Positions 1 through 9,013 of a DNA stretch of 64,000 nt are shown here, one piece after another. Source of the DNA: Enterobacteriaceae bacterium UBA2655 (GTDB lineage Bacteria > Pseudomonadota > Gammaproteobacteria > Enterobacterales > Enterobacteriaceae). The notes beneath the pieces were generated by a model. It saw nothing but the letters and a program-made list of their open reading frames with translations. It searched no databases and was not told the origin of the DNA. A program made the position numbers and the translations under genes. Each line of letters begins with the position of its first letter. The first letter of the stretch is position 1. The DNA lies in assembly GCA_002359495.1 (NCBI GenBank), contig DENB01000055.1:29711-93710 (forward strand), in the 5' to 3' direction.

Positions 1-420
1 CGCATTGCGCATAAAGCCGCGATCGCGCAGCACGTAGAGCTGAAACCACATCGGACGATTGATGGCGGGCGCCACCTCTTCGATCGGACAGACCGATACC
101 GTTGAAAGGGTAAAAGGAATGCCTTTCAGCGCCGCCGCCCGCGCCGCCTGCACCTCGCCGCGCCGGGCGTACATGCCGCACAGCCCGACCGGCGCCAGCG
201 CCACCGGCATCGAGAGCGTTTCGTTGAACAGCCGGGTTTCCAGGCTCAGATCGGACATATTTTTGAGCACCCGCTGGCGCAGCGCCACCAGGGAGAGATC
301 CCCCACGTTACGCTTCAGCGTATATTCGGCGTAGGCGCCGCCGTCGATATAGTGAAACAGAAACGGCGGCAGAATGCGCCGGGCTGCGGCGCGGTAATCG
401 CTTGCGGCTGAAATGATCAT
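1..420 (-). CDS. lldD: L-lactate dehydrogenase, FMN-dependent (N-terminal part, cut by window edge)
   Basis: The minus strand encodes 140 residues starting [20 protein letters not shown], almost identical to the start of E. coli LldD, and runs off the left edge at residue 140 of about 380-400. The family is a membrane-associated FMN enzyme that oxidises L-lactate to pyruvate and feeds electrons to the respiratory chain. The visible part holds the first strands of the FMN-binding barrel, including the segment [18 protein letters not shown]. No lldP or lldR lies upstream in the 350 bp before the next gene, so the usual lldPRD operon order is not kept on this side. The start is the ATG aligning with the E. 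coli start. Confidence 0.95.
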   Translation of the reverse strand, partial: MIISAASDYRAAARRILPPFLFHYIDGGAYAEYTLKRNVGDLSLVALRQRVLKNMSDLSLETRLFNETLSMPVALAPVGLCGMYARRGEVQAARAAALKGIPFTLSTVSVCPIEEVAPAINRPMWFQLYVLRDRGFMRNA

Positions 421-703
421 CCGTTTTTTCCTTGCTGTTATCCGAATCGTCGCCGCTGTCGTTCCGTCAGCCAGGCGAACATTTCCGGCCTGAGAGAGGG
501 GGTCGGCTCTGTAGCACCGACCCTCGCAAAAGATCGAAAAGCCGCGCAGGGTTTGCAACGGCTGTTAGTATGGGCCTTTAGCGATAAAATGTTAACATAT
601 TGTTAAATCATAGCAAGCCGCCGGCGATGCTTATCTGCGTTATGTGATTCAGTAAGGAAAGCGAGCGGAATCGCCGGGATCAAAACGGGGCGGCGGCGCG
701 ATC
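421..703. other. Intergenic region upstream of lldD
   Basis: There is no convincing reading frame here. The stretch must hold the lldD promoter. An AT-rich patch with two TGTTAA-like words lies at about 588-612. No known operator could be assigned by eye. Confidence 0.4.
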
Positions 704-727
704 AAAAAAGCCTCCGGATGGAGGCTT
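704..727 (-). terminator. Rho-independent terminator of the small gene at 778-984
   Basis: On the minus strand a stem AGCCTCC / GGAGGCT with a four-base loop is followed by six U residues. It lies about 50 nt after the stop codon of the 68-residue gene, in the right orientation. Confidence 0.85.
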
Positions 728-777
728 CACAGCAAGTTGTACCGGGGCAGCCTCTTTGTGCCGTCGCCCCCGGTTTG

Positions 778-984
778 TCATGCGATATCTGAAGACATCA
801 TCTCAATCGCCAACGCGTAAAGCCGTTGGGATTCATCAGATGATATCTCTTCTTCCGCATAACATTTAATCATGGAGACGACTTTATCAGCCGTTAGTGC
901 CTCACCGTGAACGTGCAGCGTTAATACGGCGCGGCCCACGATTTTCAGCACCTCTTCATTTGATCCCTGGTTGATAGTACTCAA
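778..984 (-). CDS. Small YmgA/AriR-like protein (putative)
   Basis: Encodes 68 residues. The central part (VLKIVGRAVLTLHVHGEAL, then a helical segment with Glu/Asp) resembles the two-helix small proteins of the YcgZ/YmgA/AriR type that link blue light and stress to the Rcs pathway and biofilm formation in E. coli. It has the same G-x-A/S-V-L-x-L pattern as the proteins at 11818-12060 and 23754-23978. It is followed by a clear terminator. Membership is by eye and weak; the protein could be an unrelated small helical protein. Confidence 0.5.
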   Translation of the reverse strand: MSTINQGSNEEVLKIVGRAVLTLHVHGEALTADKVVSMIKCYAEEEISSDESQRLYALAIEMMSSDIA

Positions 985-1403
985 ATAATTTACCTCTGGA
1001 CGGGTAGTTCTGATGCATTACGACGCGAATAATATAAAGCAAAACTAACTCAAATTTTACCTGTTGCTGCAAAGCCAGCGTTGCAGCTTCAGGTGCGCCA
1101 TCCCGCTTCCTTTTCAAAAATGCCTGCAACAGGAACCGATCAATTTTTAACCGAGCCTGTTGGACGAAAGTAACCTTATTTTTGACCAGAGTCCATTCTC
1201 TTAGTATGGCGCACCCGAGGCTATTTGCTTCGTCGACTTTCAGGGAATCTTTCCGGCGCCTTTTTAATCCGTTCGGCCGTCCTCAACTATACTCAAATCG
1301 CGTTGAACGGCGGCGAGCCGAGGTATTAAACCCTTATTTCATTGCTTTTTCGCCGCTATTTTCACGCTGGCTCCGTCGCCAGCCTTATATCAGGAGAATC
1401 ATT
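985..1403. other. Intergenic region between divergent genes
   Basis: This 419 bp stretch lies between the minus-strand small gene and the plus-strand dehydrogenase. An open frame continues in phase upstream of the dehydrogenase to about 1182, but it has atypical composition and no family resemblance, so it is treated as 5' untranslated or promoter DNA. Promoters for both neighbours must lie here. Confidence 0.4.
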
Positions 1404-2261
1404 ATGACTTCACGCCCTACTCCGCCACAGCCAGAACAACAGCAGACGCCGCCCGGCTCGTTTTTTGATATGGAGCCAGCGCCCGATCATGGTGAAAACA
1501 GCTATAAAGGCTCAGGCCGTCTGCAGGGCAAAAAAGCGATTATCACCGGCGGCGATTCCGGGATCGGCCGCGCGGTAGCTATCGCCTACGCCCGGGAAGG
1601 CGCGGATGTGTTGATCTCTTACCTGAACGAACATAAGGATGCGGAGGATACCGCGCGTCTGGTTGAGAAAGCGGGACAGAAAGCGGTGCTGGTGGCAGGC
1701 GATATCACCGATGCCGCGCACTGCCGCCATATTGTGCAGCAGGCGGTCGATGCGTTCGGCCGAATCGATATTCTGGTGAATAATGCCGCTTTTCAGATGG
1801 TGCGCGAGTCGCTGGATGAGATCGACGACGATGAGTTCGACCGCACCATGAAAACCAACATCTATGCGATGTTTTATCTCTGTAAAGCGGCGGTACCGCA
1901 CATGCCCGCCAGCGGATCCATCATCAGCACCGCCTCCATCAACGCCGATCGGCCCAAGCCGAAGCTGATCGCCTACTCCGCCACCAAAGCGGCGATTATC
2001 AACTTTTCCGGCAGCCTGGCGGCGCTGCTGGCGGAGAAAGGCATTCGCTCCAACGTGGTCGCGCCCGGCCCGATTTGGACGCCGCTGATCCCCGCCACCA
2101 TGCCGGCCGAACAGGTGAAGAATCTCGGCAGCGAAGTGCCGATTCAGCGCGTCGGCCAGCCGGCTGAGCTGGCGCCGGCGTATGTCCTGCTCGCCAGCGA
2201 CGAGGCGAGCTATATGTCCGGCTCCACCGTGGCGGTGACCGGCGGCGTCGCCTTTATCTGA
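1404..2261 (+). CDS. Short-chain dehydrogenase/reductase, YghA-like (copy 1)
   Basis: A 285-residue classical SDR. Residues about 45-52 hold the NAD(P) motif TGGDSGIG, followed by the NNAA motif, the catalytic serine region and the active-site YSATK (Tyr and Lys). The proline/glutamine-rich N-terminal extension (about 35 residues) and the C-terminal VTGG segment match the YghA-like branch of oxidoreductases. The start was set at 1404 because CAGGAG lies 8 nt upstream and homology to the second copy (13384-14247) begins there; a longer in-phase frame from 1182 is not supported. The substrate is not evident. In this family stress or desiccation induction is common, but nothing here proves it. 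Confidence 0.88.
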   Translation: MTSRPTPPQPEQQQTPPGSFFDMEPAPDHGENSYKGSGRLQGKKAIITGGDSGIGRAVAIAYAREGADVLISYLNEHKDAEDTARLVEKAGQKAVLVAGDITDAAHCRHIVQQAVDAFGRIDILVNNAAFQMVRESLDEIDDDEFDRTMKTNIYAMFYLCKAAVPHMPASGSIISTASINADRPKPKLIAYSATKAAIINFSGSLAALLAEKGIRSNVVAPGPIWTPLIPATMPAEQVKNLGSEVPIQRVGQPAELAPAYVLLASDEASYMSGSTVAVTGGVAFI

Positions 2262-2299
2262 GTCAGGTTCAACGGCGTCGCGCTCCGGCGCCGTGTTAT

Positions 2300-2644
2300 T
2301 CAACGGATCTCCTGCTCATCGTCATCGTTCAGTTCATGCAGCGCAATTTCGCGCACGGGCGCTTCCTCCAACCGATCGCCATACTGGCTGCTGATATCCG
2401 GCAGGCTGGTGAACTGGCCGTCGAGAAACAGAAAAGAGAGATGTTTCTCTACATCCTGCAACATCGCCTGCGCCGACTCGCTCTCGCCCTGCTCTTCGTT
2501 GCCGTCGAGCTGCCACTGAAATTTTCTGTCCTGCTGCGTGGCGCCGCCAATATCCACCAGATGGCCGTCGATATTTTGCACCAGCAGCCGATCATCACAA
2601 TAAAACAGGTTATAGGGCATCAGATCCCGGTTGTTCTCTGACAT
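2300..2644 (-). CDS. Hypothetical acidic protein
   Basis: 114 residues, rich in Asp, Glu and Gln, with no signal peptide and no membrane segment. I do not recognise a family. The start ATG at 2644 has GGAGGAATCC just upstream, and the frame is free of stops. It is convergent with the dehydrogenase at 1404-2261, with 38 nt between the stop codons. An overlapping frame on the plus strand (2336-2641) is taken as a shadow. Confidence 0.6.
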   Translation of the reverse strand: MSENNRDLMPYNLFYCDDRLLVQNIDGHLVDIGGATQQDRKFQWQLDGNEEQGESESAQAMLQDVEKHLSFLFLDGQFTSLPDISSQYGDRLEEAPVREIALHELNDDDEQEIR

Positions 2645-2723
2645 GGATTCCTCCGAAACAGACTGACTACGAAAATAAAATGACGCTGCGCATAACGCGG
2701 CGTTTTGAGATGAAGCCCTGCTA

Positions 2724-2900
2724 TTAAAACCAGTGCATATAATGGCGCATGCCGTAAATGAGCCAAAAAACGGCGTTCGCCGCTAAATAAGCCCAGCATC
2801 CCCAGTAAGCCACCGGCTCGCGCTGCGTCCTGAGCTTCGGCAAAAAAGCCAGTAAATAACCGGCGGACGCAATCAGTGAAACGAAATAGAAAAACTTCAT
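2724..2900 (-). CDS. Small membrane protein
   Basis: A 58-residue protein starting MKFFYFVSLIASAGYLLAF and ending in MHWF. It has two hydrophobic segments (about residues 3-19 and 33-50) separated by a short basic loop, so it is probably an inner-membrane hairpin. A strong ribosome binding site (GGAGGAAGAG) lies 3-12 nt upstream of the ATG. It follows the acidic hypothetical gene's promoter side and is read in the same direction. No function can be assigned. Confidence 0.6.
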   Translation of the reverse strand: MKFFYFVSLIASAGYLLAFLPKLRTQREPVAYWGCWAYLAANAVFWLIYGMRHYMHWF

Positions 2901-3293
2901 CTCTTCCTCCTGAATAAAAAAGTTTTTTGCTCTGTTCAGAATAGACAGGATTTACCAGCCCCGCCCGTTTCTCTGCGCAGGCTCGCCGCCTGCGGCGATG
3001 CGCGGTTTTTGCTTGCGAACAAGAAATTGAAGATCTGCGAGTCTGATCGCTTCAGACATTTATTACGGCCAGCGATGATTTTATTCCGTCAAAAACAATC
3101 CCACGGCGAAAGCAATATTTCCCGCTGCGCTTACGCTGCAGCGCAATTTTTTTCCTGTACGGTTACTGGCTGATTTAACGGCCAATAGCCGGCAAACAGC
3201 TTTTTTACCTGCGGCCGCAGACTGGCGCGATCGGGAACTTTTCTCTATACCCAGACAATAACAAAATAAATCCCCTCATTTTTTGGGAGCGCT
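2901..3293. other. Intergenic region
   Basis: 393 bp without a supported gene. It separates the divergent small membrane protein and the DUF1275 gene, so it should contain both promoters. AT-rich patches occur at about 2920-2955 and 3085-3120. Nothing else was recognised. Confidence 0.4.
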
Positions 3294-3956
3294 ATGCAAC
3301 AGCCTGACCAGGAGCGAAAAAGCGATCACCCCGAATATTCCACCGCATTTATTTTGCTGTTGGTTTCCGTTGCGGGACTTACCGATGCCGCGCTCTATCT
3401 GCACAGCAAAGAGCTGCTGGCGGTCTATATGACCGGCAACACCAGCAAGCTGGCGCAGTTTATTCAGCAGGGAAACCTGCAAAAAGCGCTGCCGCTGCTG
3501 ACGTTGATCCTCGCTTTTCTCGCCAGCACCACCTTCTCCGCCTGGCTCGGCAACCGATTAGGGCGCTGGCGCGCGCCGGTTCTGCTGTTGCTGGTGACCT
3601 TTCTGCTCGCCGTCGCCTGGCCCGCCAGCGACGCGGAGTATCCGCTCGGCATGGTGATCGCCATCGCGCTGGGCATGGGCGTGTTGAACCAGATCAGCGC
3701 CAGCGAGCCGGGCGTCACCTTTATCACCGGCACGCTGGTGAAGCTGGGGCGCCAGCTCGCCAGCGGCGACTTCCGCCAGGCGCTGCCGCTGGCGCTGCGC
3801 TGGCTGATCTGGCTGGCCGCCGCCTTTGTCGGCGCATTGCTGGATAGCCGCTATCCTCAGACTCTGCTGCTGTTCATTGCGCTCTGGTGCCTGCTGCTTG
3901 CGGCGTCGCACCTGCTGCTACGTAAATCCCGCGCGTTCGCGCCTTCTCAACGTTAA
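3294..3956 (+). CDS. DUF1275 (YoaK-type) integral membrane protein
   Basis: 220 residues with about six hydrophobic segments. The N-terminal signature of the family is present: an acidic/polar tail, then GLTDAALYL and the conserved MTGNTSKLA segment after the first membrane span, typical of DUF1275 proteins. The family sits in the inner membrane and has no settled function. The ATG at 3294 follows GGGAGCGCT. The next gene starts 17 nt after the stop, so the two are probably cotranscribed. Confidence 0.85.
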   Translation: MQQPDQERKSDHPEYSTAFILLLVSVAGLTDAALYLHSKELLAVYMTGNTSKLAQFIQQGNLQKALPLLTLILAFLASTTFSAWLGNRLGRWRAPVLLLLVTFLLAVAWPASDAEYPLGMVIAIALGMGVLNQISASEPGVTFITGTLVKLGRQLASGDFRQALPLALRWLIWLAAAFVGALLDSRYPQTLLLFIALWCLLLAASHLLLRKSRAFAPSQR

Positions 3957-3972
3957 CCACAAGGAAGCTACC

Positions 3973-5229
3973 ATGTCTGACGAGAAACAGACCTTCGCCT
4001 GTCGCGGCCCCGGCACGCCCGCAGGCCCGACGCTGCCGGTTGCGGCGAAATCTGAACCGCCGCATGAGATCGACGTCGGCAGCGTGTCGCAAGGCAAGGT
4101 CGATTTCGAGAACTGGAAAGGGGCGGCCGATCGCCCTGAGCCGTCGCCGCCCGCCCCGCTTGCGCCGGAGAAACGTCTGGGCGTGGCGATCGTCGGGCTG
4201 GGCCGTCTGTCGCTGAACCAGATTCTGCCTGCGTTTAATCAAAGCAAGCTGGCGCGTCCGGTGGCGCTGGTTTCCGATCGACCGGAAAAAGCCCAGGCGG
4301 TCGCGCAGCAATATGGCATCGATCCTTCGGCCATCTACTCTTATGACGAGATGGCGCGCATGGCGGAAAATCCGCAGATCGACGCCGTCTATATCGTGAC
4401 GCCGAACGGTCTGCATCGCGATCACGTTGTCGCGGCGGCGAAAGCGGGCAAGCATGTGTTGTGTGAAAAACCGATGGCGAACACCGCCGACGAAGCGCGC
4501 GAAATGATCGCGGCCTGCAAGGCGGCAAACGTTAAGCTGATGATCGCCTACCGCTGCCAGTATGAGCTGTTCAATCTTGAAGCGGCGCGCTTAACCCAGT
4601 CGGGCGAGCTGGGGCTGCCGCGCATTATCGAAGCGACCAACACTCAGGTGCAGGGACCGGGCGATCAGTGGCGCATGCGCGCCGCGCTCGCCGGCGGCGG
4701 CGCGCTGCCTGACATCGGCCTTTATTGCCTGAACGGCGTGCGCACTATGCTGGGCGAAGAGCCGATCGAAGTCTATGCGCAGATCGTCAATCCCGATAAC
4801 GATCCGCGTTATCAGGAGGTGGAAGAGACGGTTTCCTTTAGCCTGCGCTTCGCTTCCGGCGCCATCGCCAACTGCGTCACCAGCTACGGCGCGCATGAGT
4901 GCAAGGATATGCAGATTCGTCTGGAGAAAGGCTGGGTGGCGCTGGAGAACGCTTTCGCCTATCAGGGGCAACGTCTGCGCATTGCCCGGCGTCACGGCGA
5001 AGGCGAAGAGGTAAAAGAAGTGCGGCTCTCGCCGAAAGATCAGTTTACGCTGGAGATCGACCACTTCGCGCAGTGCGTCCTGCATGATGAAACGCTGCAC
5101 TCGCCCGGCGAAGAGGGTTTGCAGGATCATCTGCTGATGGAAGCGATCTACCGTTCGGCGCGTGAGGGCATGCCGGTGAAGATCGATCTGGTTTCCGCGC
5201 ATCCGCCAGTGCCGGCAGCGGCGCGTTAG
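3973..5229 (+). CDS. Gfo/Idh/MocA family NAD(P)-dependent oxidoreductase
   Basis: 418 residues. After a proline-rich N-terminal stretch of about 75 residues comes a Rossmann fold (VAIVGLGRLSLNQILPAF). The conserved EKPMANT segment has the lysine typical of the family, and a C-terminal sheet domain contains GGGALPDIGLYCLNGVR. The Asp/His substrate region resembles glucose-fructose oxidoreductase-like members, so a sugar or polyol substrate is likely but unproved. The start at 3973 has AAGGAAG 5 nt upstream. A longer in-phase frame begins inside the DUF1275 gene and was not used. It is probably in an operon with the DUF1275 gene. Confidence 0.88.
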   Translation: MSDEKQTFACRGPGTPAGPTLPVAAKSEPPHEIDVGSVSQGKVDFENWKGAADRPEPSPPAPLAPEKRLGVAIVGLGRLSLNQILPAFNQSKLARPVALVSDRPEKAQAVAQQYGIDPSAIYSYDEMARMAENPQIDAVYIVTPNGLHRDHVVAAAKAGKHVLCEKPMANTADEAREMIAACKAANVKLMIAYRCQYELFNLEAARLTQSGELGLPRIIEATNTQVQGPGDQWRMRAALAGGGALPDIGLYCLNGVRTMLGEEPIEVYAQIVNPDNDPRYQEVEETVSFSLRFASGAIANCVTSYGAHECKDMQIRLEKGWVALENAFAYQGQRLRIARRHGEGEEVKEVRLSPKDQFTLEIDHFAQCVLHDETLHSPGEEGLQDHLLMEAIYRSAREGMPVKIDLVSAHPPVPAAAR

Positions 5230-5330
5230 CGATAAGCCTTCGTCGCGGCGCGGCGGCGCGGAATCGTGCCGTCGCGCCGACATTCTGCTAGACTGTGCGC
5301 CGCAAACCCGCCCGATTAGAGAATTTTCCC

Positions 5331-6710
5331 GTGACCGCTTTTTCTACCCTGACGCAACTCCCTGCCAGCCAGCTCGATAACCTGCGCGAAATGGGCTTCG
5401 ATGCCATGACGCCGATTCAGGCGGCGGCATTACCGACTATTCTTGCAGGCCGCGACGTTCGCGCCCAGGCGAAAACCGGCAGCGGGAAAACCGCCGCATT
5501 TGGGCTCGGCGTGCTGCAGCAGATCGACAGCGCGCTCTACCAGACTCAGGCGCTGGTGCTCTGTCCCACGCGCGAGCTGGCGGACCAAGTGAGCAACGAG
5601 CTGCGCCGTCTGGCGCGCTTTACGCGCAACATTAAGATCCTGTCGCTGTGCGGCGGTCAGCCGATCTCCGCCCAGCGCGATTCGCTGGTGCATGCGCCGC
5701 AGATCGTGGTGGGAACGCCGGGTCGTATTCTCGATCACCTGAAGCGCAAATCGCTGGATCTCTCCCGCCTGCGCGTGCTGGTGCTGGATGAGGCGGACCG
5801 CATGCTGGAGATGGGATTCCGCGATGACATGGACGCTATCGTCGGCTATACGCCGGAAAGCCGCCAGACGCTACTATTCTCCGCCACCTGGCCGCAGGAT
5901 ATCATCGCCATCAGCGAGCGCTTCCAGCGCGACGCCTCCGCCATCACCACCGAAGAGATTACCGAACTGCCCGCCATCGAGCAGCAGTTCTGGGAGGCAT
6001 CGGGCCGCGACAAGCTGCCGCTGCTAATCGCGCTGCTCAGCCAGCGCCAGCCCGCCTCCTGCGTGGTGTTCTGCAACACCAAACGCGAATGCGACGACAT
6101 CGCCGCCGCGCTGGAAGAGAGCCGGATTAACGCGCTGCCGCTGCATGGCGATCTGGAACAGCGCGACCGCGACCGCGTTCTGATCCGTTTCGCCAACGGT
6201 AGCTGTCGCGTGCTGGTGGCGACCGACGTCGCCGCGCGCGGGCTGGATATCAAGGCGCTGGCGATGGTGGTGAATTACCAGCTTTCCTACGACCCGGAAG
6301 TGCATATCCACCGCATCGGCCGCACCGCGCGCGCCGGCGAACAGGGCACCGCCGTCAGCTTCGTCGCGCCGGAAGAGATGGCGCGCGCGCATGCGCTGGA
6401 AGATTATCTGCAACAGCCGCTGGCATGGCAGCCCGCCGCCGCGCTGAAAAATCAGCCGCTGAAGGCGCTGCCTGCCGCGATGATGACCCTTTGCATCGAC
6501 GGCGGCCGCAAGGCGAAAATCCGCCCTGGCGATATTCTCGGCGCGCTGACCGGCGAAGCGGGCTTCAGCGCCGAGCAGATCGGCAAAATCATCCTGACCC
6601 CGACGCACGCTTACGTCGCCATCGCCGCCAGCCAGGCGAAAGCGGCGCTGATTAAGCTGAAAGAGGGAAAAATCAAAGGGAAAAGCTGTCGGGCGATACT
6701 GTTGAAATAG
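5331..6710 (+). CDS. dbpA: ATP-dependent RNA helicase DbpA
   Basis: 459 residues, close to E. coli DbpA (457). Helicase motifs appear in order: Q motif region, Walker A AKTGSGKT, PTRELA, GTPGR, DEAD, SAT, then ARGLD and HRIGRTARAG. The C-terminal RNA-recognition-like domain (LCIDGGRKAKIRPGDILGAL) is the part that in DbpA binds hairpin 92 of 23S rRNA. The enzyme remodels 23S rRNA during late 50S assembly. The GTG at 5331 was chosen because the protein then begins (V/M)TAFSTL, as in E. coli. Confidence 0.95.
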   Translation: MTAFSTLTQLPASQLDNLREMGFDAMTPIQAAALPTILAGRDVRAQAKTGSGKTAAFGLGVLQQIDSALYQTQALVLCPTRELADQVSNELRRLARFTRNIKILSLCGGQPISAQRDSLVHAPQIVVGTPGRILDHLKRKSLDLSRLRVLVLDEADRMLEMGFRDDMDAIVGYTPESRQTLLFSATWPQDIIAISERFQRDASAITTEEITELPAIEQQFWEASGRDKLPLLIALLSQRQPASCVVFCNTKRECDDIAAALEESRINALPLHGDLEQRDRDRVLIRFANGSCRVLVATDVAARGLDIKALAMVVNYQLSYDPEVHIHRIGRTARAGEQGTAVSFVAPEEMARAHALEDYLQQPLAWQPAAALKNQPLKALPAAMMTLCIDGGRKAKIRPGDILGALTGEAGFSAEQIGKIILTPTHAYVAIAASQAKAALIKLKEGKIKGKSCRAILLK

Positions 6711-6771
6711 ATGCTGTTGAGATCACGGGAAACCGCAGAGGCGAGGCATCGGACGATGCCTCGCAGAGGGA

Positions 6772-7167
6772 TTACGGCTCGCCCAACTGCTTAACATGAA
6801 TCATGGTGTTGTCGCCTTTGCCGCTCACGTTGCCGCTCAGACGCACCAGGTCTTGCGCATCGTACTCTTTGCCGTTGAAGACCGATTTCGGCGCCATAAT
6901 GATGATGGTGCCGGTTTTATCGCGGAACTGGTAACGGTCTCCGCCTTCCTTCTTAATGATATTGCCTTCCAGCGTGACCCAGGCATTTTCGCGGCTGTCA
7001 CGGATGCCGGAGATGTTTGTTTGCCCGGTATCTTCAGATCCTTTGTAACCCGCGTCCTGTTTAGCCGGCGCCGGCGGCTTCTCGCCCGCTTTGAATCCGC
7101 CTTCGTCAGCGGCAAGCGCGCTGAAGTTTAACAGGGTTGAGAGTGCGATTAGCGTGACTTTCTTCAT
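6772..7167 (-). CDS. YgiW/YdeI-family periplasmic OB-fold protein
   Basis: 131 residues. A signal peptide (MKKVTLIALSTLLNFSALAA) is followed by a linker rich in Gly/Lys and then the bacterial OB-fold (BOF) domain with VTLEGNIIKKEGGDRYQFRD and VRLSGNVSGKGD. E. coli relatives YgiW and YdeI (OmdA) are stress-induced periplasmic proteins linked to resistance to peroxide, metals and cationic peptides. A role in envelope stress is inferred from family only. The start follows AAGGAGCC. Confidence 0.88.
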   Translation of the reverse strand: MKKVTLIALSTLLNFSALAADEGGFKAGEKPPAPAKQDAGYKGSEDTGQTNISGIRDSRENAWVTLEGNIIKKEGGDRYQFRDKTGTIIIMAPKSVFNGKEYDAQDLVRLSGNVSGKGDNTMIHVKQLGEP

Positions 7168-7346
7168 TGGTAAGGCTCCTTATAGCTGAAGAGGCTGTCC
7201 AGTCTGTTATCCACCCCCCTAAGCCTGGCACAGGAAAGAAAAAACAGGGAGGATTCGCTTTGCGCCGCCGGTTATTCCGCGCTGCGCGACATTCTCTCTG
7301 GCTCTTCTACACTTAAACTATCAATGTGAAAAAGAGGGAGAAAACA

Positions 7347-7547
7347 ATGTCTGAACGTCCCGATCATAACAAGCCTTACCCGGACGACAACGAGAAGCAT
7401 GGATTACCGGAAGATGCCCCCAACGCGCCGAATCCTTATGAAGAGGATGACATGAGCGCCGAAGATATCGACAACAGCGAAGGCGAGATCCCCCGCAAAC
7501 GGGATGACAGCGAAGATGATGAAAAGGATCCCTGGCAGGCCAAATAA
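7347..7547 (+). CDS. Small acidic hydrophilic protein (paralogue of 10543-10701)
   Basis: 66 residues, about one third Asp/Glu, with no hydrophobic core, so probably disordered. It starts MSERPDHNKPYPDD, which closely matches the start of the 52-residue protein encoded at 10543-10701 (MSERPDYDEPLPDD). AGGGAGAAAA precedes the ATG at 7347; an earlier in-phase ATG has no ribosome binding site. Function unknown. Confidence 0.65.
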   Translation: MSERPDHNKPYPDDNEKHGLPEDAPNAPNPYEEDDMSAEDIDNSEGEIPRKRDDSEDDEKDPWQAK

Positions 7548-7781
7548 GCGCGGCCGCCGCCGCTCCTTTTCGCTCAGGCCCCTGAATCGCCGGGCCTGAG
7601 CCTTGCGCCCGGCAAAAAAACTTATCCCCTCTCCGCGATAAAAACCTCTATTTTTATTTTCCGCTGCCGATAAATAACAGACGACAAGAGAAACATCATG
7701 GCGCTTCGCGAGGCGATCTCTTTGCCACGCTGCGCCCCGCTATTGATCGCCTGTAGCCCGGCTCGATACCCAGAGGTAAAC

Positions 7782-8750
7782 ATGGATAATTTTCAAAAAG
7801 AGATTGATGAGAGAACCAATCTCGCTTTATCAAATAAGTTCGAGCTTCTGCTGTTCCGGCTGGGATCCGATCAGGCGAAAGGCAAATCGGAGCTTTACGG
7901 CATTAACGTTTTTAAGCTGCGTGAAATCGTTCCAATGCCGCCGGTCACGCGCGCGGCGGGCATGCGCTCGCCGCTGCTGGGCATGGCGAGCATTCGCGGG
8001 CAATTTATTCCGGTTATCGATCTGCCCGCCGTGGCGGGCTGTACGCCAGGCACCGGCCTGAACCTGCTGCTGGTGACGGAATATGCGCGCAGCACCCAGG
8101 CGTTCGCGGTGGAATCGGTGGAGAACATCGTGCGCCTCGACTGGAATCAGGTTCATACGGCGGAAGCGGGCATCAGCAACCGCAACATCACCAGCATCGC
8201 CCGTCTCGACGGCGATCAGCAGGAAAACGAGCTGGCGCTGGTGCTGGACGTCGAACAGATTCTGTATGACATCATCCCTTCCGTTCGCGGCGTCGAGTCT
8301 GACGTCGGGATCAAAGAGAAGAGCTTTAACCTCAAGCCCGGCAGCGTGGCTATTGTGGCGGAAGATTCCCGCGTCGCCCGTTCACTGCTGGAACAGGGGC
8401 TGAAAAGCATGGGGATCCCCGCCGTGATGTGTACCACCGGCCTGGAAGCCTGGAAAAAAATTAATCAGATGACGCAGGAAGCGCAGCAGGAAGGCACGCC
8501 GATTACCGATAAAATCGCGCTGGTGCTGACCGATCTGGAGATGCCGGAGATGGACGGCTTTACGCTGACGCGCAACATCAAGCGCGACGAGAAGCTGAAA
8601 AAAATCCCGGTCGTGATTCACTCTTCGCTTTCCGGCAGCGCCAACGAAGATCATGTGCGTAAAGTCGGCGCGGACGGCTATGTCGCCAAGTTTGAAATCA
8701 ACGAGCTGTCGTCGGTGATCCAGAGCGTTCTGGCAAACGCCGTGTCTTAA
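7782..8750 (+). CDS. cheV: Chemotaxis protein CheV
   Basis: 322 residues with two domains. The first (about 1-165) is a CheW-type adaptor domain, including YGINVFKLREIVPMPPVTR and IRGQFIPVIDLP. The second (about 195-320) is a response-regulator receiver with acidic residues near VAEDSR, the phospho-acceptor Asp in LTDLEMPEMDG, and the conserved Lys in AKFEIN. CheV couples chemoreceptors to CheA and its phosphorylation tunes adaptation. The start at 7782 has AGAGGT upstream; the longer frame from 7698 has no family match. No other che genes are adjacent; a chemoreceptor lies at 19419. Confidence 0.92.
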   Translation: MDNFQKEIDERTNLALSNKFELLLFRLGSDQAKGKSELYGINVFKLREIVPMPPVTRAAGMRSPLLGMASIRGQFIPVIDLPAVAGCTPGTGLNLLLVTEYARSTQAFAVESVENIVRLDWNQVHTAEAGISNRNITSIARLDGDQQENELALVLDVEQILYDIIPSVRGVESDVGIKEKSFNLKPGSVAIVAEDSRVARSLLEQGLKSMGIPAVMCTTGLEAWKKINQMTQEAQQEGTPITDKIALVLTDLEMPEMDGFTLTRNIKRDEKLKKIPVVIHSSLSGSANEDHVRKVGADGYVAKFEINELSSVIQSVLANAVS

Positions 8751-8758
8751 TTTTTTCC

Positions 8759-8790
8759 GGCGTCAGGCGCCTGTGAATAAGCCTGACGCC
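8759..8790. terminator. Strong hairpin after cheV, probable transcription end
   Basis: Perfect 10-bp arms GGCGTCAGGC and GCCTGACGCC surround a 12-nt loop, starting 8 nt after the cheV stop. There is no U tract after the hairpin on either strand (the T run precedes it), so it may be a weak or Rho-assisted terminator or an mRNA 3'-end stabiliser. Confidence 0.5.
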
Positions 8791-9013
8791 GTGCAGTTTC
8801 CCGCTCGCGTTCCCCCGCCTGGCCGCTATTGGGCAAATTTAATGCCACTTCCTCTGCCGCTTCGCCTTTCAATCGTGATTTTCATCACAATTCAGGAATT
8901 TTAGAAATAAGCGCCTAAACTAAAAATAGCCTTTTTGCCGGTTCGCTTCGGTGTAACACCCCAGCAAGCGCGCCGCAGTCGGCACATAACAACATTTTTT
9001 TACAGGGATTTAT

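Noticed and set aside
1512-2303. Open frame of 263 codons on the minus strand
   Set aside because: It is antisense to the dehydrogenase at 1404-2261 and arises from GC-rich codon positions; the sense protein has full SDR motifs.
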